Positions 6,837 through 9,101 of a stretch of 9,101 nt of DNA are shown piece by piece. Under the pieces are notes generated by a model. It had not been told where the DNA came from, did no database searches, and was given only the letters and a program-made list of their open reading frames with translations. The position numbers and the translations under genes were made by a program. Numbering within the stretch: position 1 is the first letter of the stretch; every line of letters starts with the position of its first letter. The DNA comes from Planctomycetales bacterium (GTDB lineage Bacteria > Planctomycetota > Phycisphaerae > SM23-33): the NCBI GenBank assembly GCA_030592655.1, contig JAUVIQ010000127.1, positions 1 through 9,101 on the forward strand, written 5' to 3'.

Positions 6837-8234
6837 TTATCCTTGCAGCAGGACCAGCATTCCTGATGCGATGGAGAAATATATCATCACGCCGGTTACG
6901 TCCATTATTGAGGCGAGGAATGGGCCGCTCGTAACGGCAGGGTCCATTCCGAGGCGTTTGAACAGGAGCGGTATCATCGCCCCGGCCAGGTTGGCGACAA
7001 TCACAGCCGAGGCGATGCTGACGCCGACAGCGACGGCATTGGACCATCGCGATGCCTCCGACATGGCAGCTCCGGCTTGGCCCAGGCTCAGCAGCACCAT
7101 CGCAGCGGCCACTCCCAGCACGCCCAGTATCACCCCCATCGTTGAGCCCAAGGCCAATTCGCGCATCAGTATCCGCCACCAGTGTCCCGGCTCCATCTCG
7201 CGGACGGCCAGACCTCTGATTACCAGGCCTGCCATTTGCGAGCCGGTGTTTCCGGCGGTGGCGTTGACCAGCGGCATAAAGAGCACTATCAGCGCGAACA
7301 TCGCTACGTTGAGGGTGTTCTGGAAATTCGTCAGGGCAAGGACGGTCAGTATCTCGGCAGCGAACAGCAGCGCCAACCAGGGCAGACGCTTGCGAAGCAT
7401 CTCGGAGTAAGTCGTCGCAAAGTAAGGTTCTTCCAGGGCTCCGACGCCGGCCATCTTCTGGAAGTCCTCGGTGTCTTCTTCCTCGGCTACGTCCATCATG
7501 TCGTCGATGGTAACGATTCCGACCATGACGCCGGTTTCATCGACGACCGGAAGGGCGACGGCGTCGTATTTTTTGATAATATCGACAGCCTCCTCGCGGT
7601 CGGCGGTGGCCAGGAGGCTTACCGGGTGCCGGTCGATAATATCGCCGACGACGGCATCCGGTTCAGACAGTACCAAATCCTCCAGGCTGACGTCATCGAC
7701 GAGTCTGCCTTCTGAATCGACGACGTACAGGACGTTGATAGTCTCTTTTTGCGGCGCGACCTGGCGCAGGTGGTCCAGCACGCCCCGGACGGTGGCGTCG
7801 GCTTCGATGGCGACGAACTCCGGCGTCATAAGCCGCCCTATGGACTCTTCGGGGTACCGAAGCAATTCGGTGGCGACCTGTCGCTCGTCCGGGCTGAGGC
7901 TTCCTATCAGTCTTGCTGCGACGTCTTCGGGAAGGTCTTCGAGCAGTTCGGTCCGGTCGTCCGGTGGCATCTCGTTGAGGATTCCGGCGAGGGCCTCGCC
8001 CGAAAGTATTTCCAGGAGCCGTTCCTGCTTTTCCAGTTCCAGAAGCGCGAAGACCTCGGCTGCGCTCTGACGTGGCAGGAGACGGAAGACAACGCCCAGT
8101 TCCTCGCCGTCCAGGTCGCCGACAAGTTCGGCTACGTCCGGTGAGTCCAGAGCGGTCATGTACTTCTTGAGTGTGGCGAAGTCTTTGGCTTCGATGAGTT
8201 CGTAGATTTCGGGTTGAAATGCGTCGCCGAGCAT
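6837..8234 (-). CDS. mgtE: MgtE magnesium channel/transporter
   Basis: A 465-residue protein from the ATG at 8234, close to the family's usual 450. It has the full MgtE layout: an acidic helical N domain (about 1-130), a CBS pair (about 137-198 and 202-255, with LMTPEFVAIE and GIVTIDDMMDV), a linker helix, and five membrane helices (about 285-303, 309-325, 365-385, 397-420, 440-462). The pore-region motif GNTGSQ is at 328-333, and SIMDVTG supplies the aspartate (Asp445) matching the Mg2+ site in the Thermus protein. MgtE admits Mg2+ across the inner membrane, and its N and CBS domains close the pore when cytoplasmic Mg2+ is high. The reading frame stays open upstream to a TTG at 8318, but MgtE homology starts only at MLGDAF. 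The ATG has no clear Shine-Dalgarno. I see no M-box leader. Confidence 0.95.
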   Translation of the reverse strand: MLGDAFQPEIYELIEAKDFATLKKYMTALDSPDVAELVGDLDGEELGVVFRLLPRQSAAEVFALLELEKQERLLEILSGEALAGILNEMPPDDRTELLEDLPEDVAARLIGSLSPDERQVATELLRYPEESIGRLMTPEFVAIEADATVRGVLDHLRQVAPQKETINVLYVVDSEGRLVDDVSLEDLVLSEPDAVVGDIIDRHPVSLLATADREEAVDIIKKYDAVALPVVDETGVMVGIVTIDDMMDVAEEEDTEDFQKMAGVGALEEPYFATTYSEMLRKRLPWLALLFAAEILTVLALTNFQNTLNVAMFALIVLFMPLVNATAGNTGSQMAGLVIRGLAVREMEPGHWWRILMRELALGSTMGVILGVLGVAAAMVLLSLGQAGAAMSEASRWSNAVAVGVSIASAVIVANLAGAMIPLLFKRLGMDPAVTSGPFLASIMDVTGVMIYFSIASGMLVLLQG

Positions 8235-8354
8235 GCCGTATAAATAAACGACGACGCCCCAATTTTCCAGATAATGTATTTTTTTGAGACCGCTTTGTTC
8301 ACGAGGCGAGCACGGCAACGATTTTACCCGTCGAAAATTGCACCCTTTAATTGC

Positions 8355-8383
8355 TTGACATTCCCCGTGTTTTGTATTAGTTT
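8355..8383 (+). promoter_or_regulatory. arsRp: Candidate sigma-70 promoter of the arsR operon
   Basis: A perfect TTGACA -35 hexamer is at 8355-8360. The -10 is poor: with 17-base spacing it reads TAGTTT (8378-8383), and the better-looking TATTAG (8375-8380) has only 14-base spacing. The -35 match, its distance from the ATG at 8416 and the overlapping inverted repeat support a repressible promoter, but the -10 is uncertain. Confidence 0.45.
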
Positions 8384-8401
8384 TTTAGCGGATACTAAAA
8401 A
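8382..8401. promoter_or_regulatory. Inverted repeat, candidate ArsR-family operator
   Basis: TTTTTAG (8382-8388) and CTAAAAA (8395-8401) are perfect 7-base inverted arms separated by CGGATA. A second overlapping pair is TTAGT (8377-8381) with ACTAA (8394-8398). The site covers the probable -10 and start region of the arsR promoter, where ArsR-family dimers normally bind to shut off their own operon. No homologous operator was compared. Confidence 0.45.
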
Positions 8402-8415
8402 GGATAGACGGGCTT

Positions 8416-8787
8416 ATGAGTGATGCACGCGAATTTGCCAGAATTTGCAAAGTCCTGTCCGTGGATACGCGGGTGCGGATTATTCAGATGCTCAAAGGTG
8501 AGGCATTGTGTGTCGGCGCGCTGTCGAACGGGCTTGGCGTAACGGCCGGCGCCGTCTCGCAGCACCTGCGAATACTCCGCGACGCGGGGCTGGTGGTGGA
8601 CGAGAAGCAAGGCTACTACGTTCACTATCGCCTGAACAACAAAACCATCGCCAAGTGGAAAAATGTAACGGAACGTTTTTTGAAACCAGGTACCGGTAAC
8701 GTAAAACCGTGCCGCCAGGAAATTTCTGAAAGGACAAAACCATGTGCGAAGAAAACAAACCCTGCTGCGAAAAACCCGAAAATCTGA
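8416..8787 (+). CDS. arsR: ArsR-family winged-helix metal-responsive repressor
   Basis: A complete 123-residue ArsR/SmtB-type regulator. The winged helix-turn-helix spans residues about 8-75: RICKVLSVDTRVRIIQMLK, then LCVGALSNGLGVTAGAVSQH as helix 3 and the recognition helix, LRILRDAGLV, and a wing ending QGYYVHYRL. The dimer would repress its own promoter until a ligand binds. The classic arsenic site in E. coli-type ArsR is CxC in an ELCVCDL helix; here the segment is LCVGAL, keeping one cysteine (Cys32). Other cysteines are Cys11 in helix 1 and Cys99 and Cys110 in a basic C-terminal tail, so a different thiol site is possible. The ligand (As/Sb, another metal, or none) cannot be read from this. 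AAGGA at 8400-8404 lies 11 bases before the ATG. The last 46 bases overlap the next small gene in the -1 frame. It is transcribed divergently from mgtE. Confidence 0.92.
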   Translation: MSDAREFARICKVLSVDTRVRIIQMLKGEALCVGALSNGLGVTAGAVSQHLRILRDAGLVVDEKQGYYVHYRLNNKTIAKWKNVTERFLKPGTGNVKPCRQEISERTKPCAKKTNPAAKNPKI

Positions 8788-8885
8788 AGGGTAATCCCGA
8801 AGACTGCTCAGCCGAGCAGATTAAAAAATGCCACGGCGACGTAGCCGAACACCCGTGCGCACCCAAGGATGATTGCTGCAAATAG
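8742..8885 (+). CDS. Small cysteine-rich protein, putative metal(loid)-binding
   Basis: A 47-residue ORF, ATG at 8742 to TAG at 8883-8885. It starts inside the 3' end of arsR and overlaps it by 46 bases in the -1 frame. AAGGA at 8730-8734 sits 7 bases before the ATG, a good ribosome binding site. The protein has 8 cysteines (2, 8, 9, 22, 30, 39, 45, 46), including two CC pairs near the ends, plus His31 and His37. The central block is ECS-like: PEDCSAEQIKKCHG then HPC. It has no signal peptide or membrane segment and is probably cytoplasmic. I recall similar short PEECSPEQIKKCHG…HPC proteins in anaerobic bacteria, but could not check this. A thiol-based metal or arsenite binder, chaperone or buffer is the natural inference from its place between an ArsR repressor and a methyltransferase; an Fe-S or zinc role is also possible. 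Confidence 0.72.
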   Translation: MCEENKPCCEKPENLKGNPEDCSAEQIKKCHGDVAEHPCAPKDDCCK

Positions 8886-8924
8886 AGCAATTGGGCGTGG
8901 CGCGGGCGTCAAAGCCGAGGATAA

Positions 8925-9101
8925 ATGAAGACCGCCGAGGAAACTTCGAAGGAACTGCCCGACTGGTTTCCGACAGTCGCCGAGGACGTTCTGCAATACT
9001 GCCTGCCCAGGCCGGGTCTGTGGGTTGACCTGGGTTGCGGAACCGGCGGGCTTGGCCTGGCCTTGGCGAAGATGTCGCAAAGCACCATATTACTGATAGA
9101 C
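8925..9101 (+). CDS. Class I SAM-dependent methyltransferase, N-terminal part (3' truncated)
   Basis: The first 59 codons of a methyltransferase run off the right edge. The ATG at 8925 directly follows an in-frame TAA, so the start cannot be further upstream, and GAGG at 8917-8920 gives a close ribosome binding site. After a short leader with LPDWFPTVAEDVLQYC comes WVDLGCGTGGLGLALAK (residues about 33-49), the glycine-rich motif I that binds S-adenosylmethionine, then ILLID, whose acidic end contacts the SAM ribose. The acceptor substrate cannot be determined from this portion. The N-terminus does not show the cysteine-containing opening I associate with ArsM arsenite methyltransferases, so ArsM identity is not claimed. 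It lies 39 bases after the cysteine-rich gene and is probably in the same arsR-controlled operon. Confidence 0.88.
   Translation, partial: MKTAEETSKELPDWFPTVAEDVLQYCLPRPGLWVDLGCGTGGLGLALAKMSQSTILLID

Larger units (their letters stand above)
8235..8415. promoter_or_regulatory. Divergent intergenic region between mgtE and arsR
   Basis: The 181-base AT-rich region must carry promoters in both directions. It includes the perfect inverted octamer pair CAATTTTC (8260-8267) and GAAAATTG (8333-8340), 65 bases apart, which may be chance in AT-rich DNA. The minus-strand promoter for mgtE could not be assigned with confidence. The plus-strand elements are listed separately. Confidence 0.5.

Noticed and set aside
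8235..8318. TTG-initiated 28-residue extension of MgtE
   Set aside because: MgtE family similarity starts at the ATG at 8234; the extension has no ribosome binding site and lies in the divergent promoter region.
8235..8415. M-box or other Mg2+ riboswitch ahead of mgtE
   Set aside because: I could not find the paired helices of an M-box in this short AT-rich leader; MgtE is also controlled at the protein level.
8805..8840. c-type haem site in the small Cys-rich protein (KKCHG)
   Set aside because: The spacing is C-x7-CH, not CxxCH, and there is no export signal.
1..9101. CRISPR array, tRNA, rRNA, insertion sequence ends or attachment sites
   Set aside because: No regular direct-repeat array, cloverleaf, rRNA-like segment or paired terminal repeats were seen on reading both strands by eye.

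Overview
The window holds ten protein-coding genes: eight complete, one cut by the left edge (xylulokinase-like) and one cut by the right edge (a methyltransferase). GC content looks to be in the mid-50s percent, somewhat higher in larA and lower in the HEAT-repeat gene. The organism is a bacterium. An exported HEAT-repeat protein ending in an ITGKSFGVDPTEWRRWF-type tail, a DUF6498 membrane protein and an unlinked larA paralogue fit a planctomycete (Phycisphaerae-like) genome best. That placement is inference; there is no rRNA or other marker here.

Layout. (a) 1-654, plus strand: the C-terminus of a FGGY-family sugar kinase, probably xylulokinase, followed after 2 bases by a complete YhbY-type CRM-domain RNA-binding protein. 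(b) 730-2613, plus: an exported HEAT-repeat protein with visible internal DNA-level duplications. (c) 2614-2778: 165 bases with no supportable gene. (d) 2779-4086, plus: a LarA-family nickel-pincer 2-hydroxyacid racemase with all recognised catalytic positions present. (e) 4087-4121: a convergent junction with a 7-bp stem-loop. (f) 8234-4122, minus: mgtE (Mg2+ channel/transporter), a family-5 solute-binding protein and a DUF6498 membrane protein, closely spaced in that order and probably one transcription unit. (g) 8235-8415: a divergent intergenic region with a TTGACA element and an inverted repeat just before an arsR-family gene. (h) 8416-9101, plus: the arsR-family repressor, an easily missed 47-residue cysteine-rich protein overlapping the arsR 3' end in the -1 frame, and the start of a class I SAM-dependent methyltransferase.

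The most interesting part is the right end. The small ORF 8742-8885 encodes 8 cysteines in 47 residues behind a good ribosome binding site, between a metal-sensor-type repressor and a methyltransferase. This looks like a metal- or metalloid-responsive operon whose cysteine-rich member may bind the metal. The gene order, overlap and cysteine content are seen directly; the function is inferred. The other regions look like ordinary chromosomal genes.
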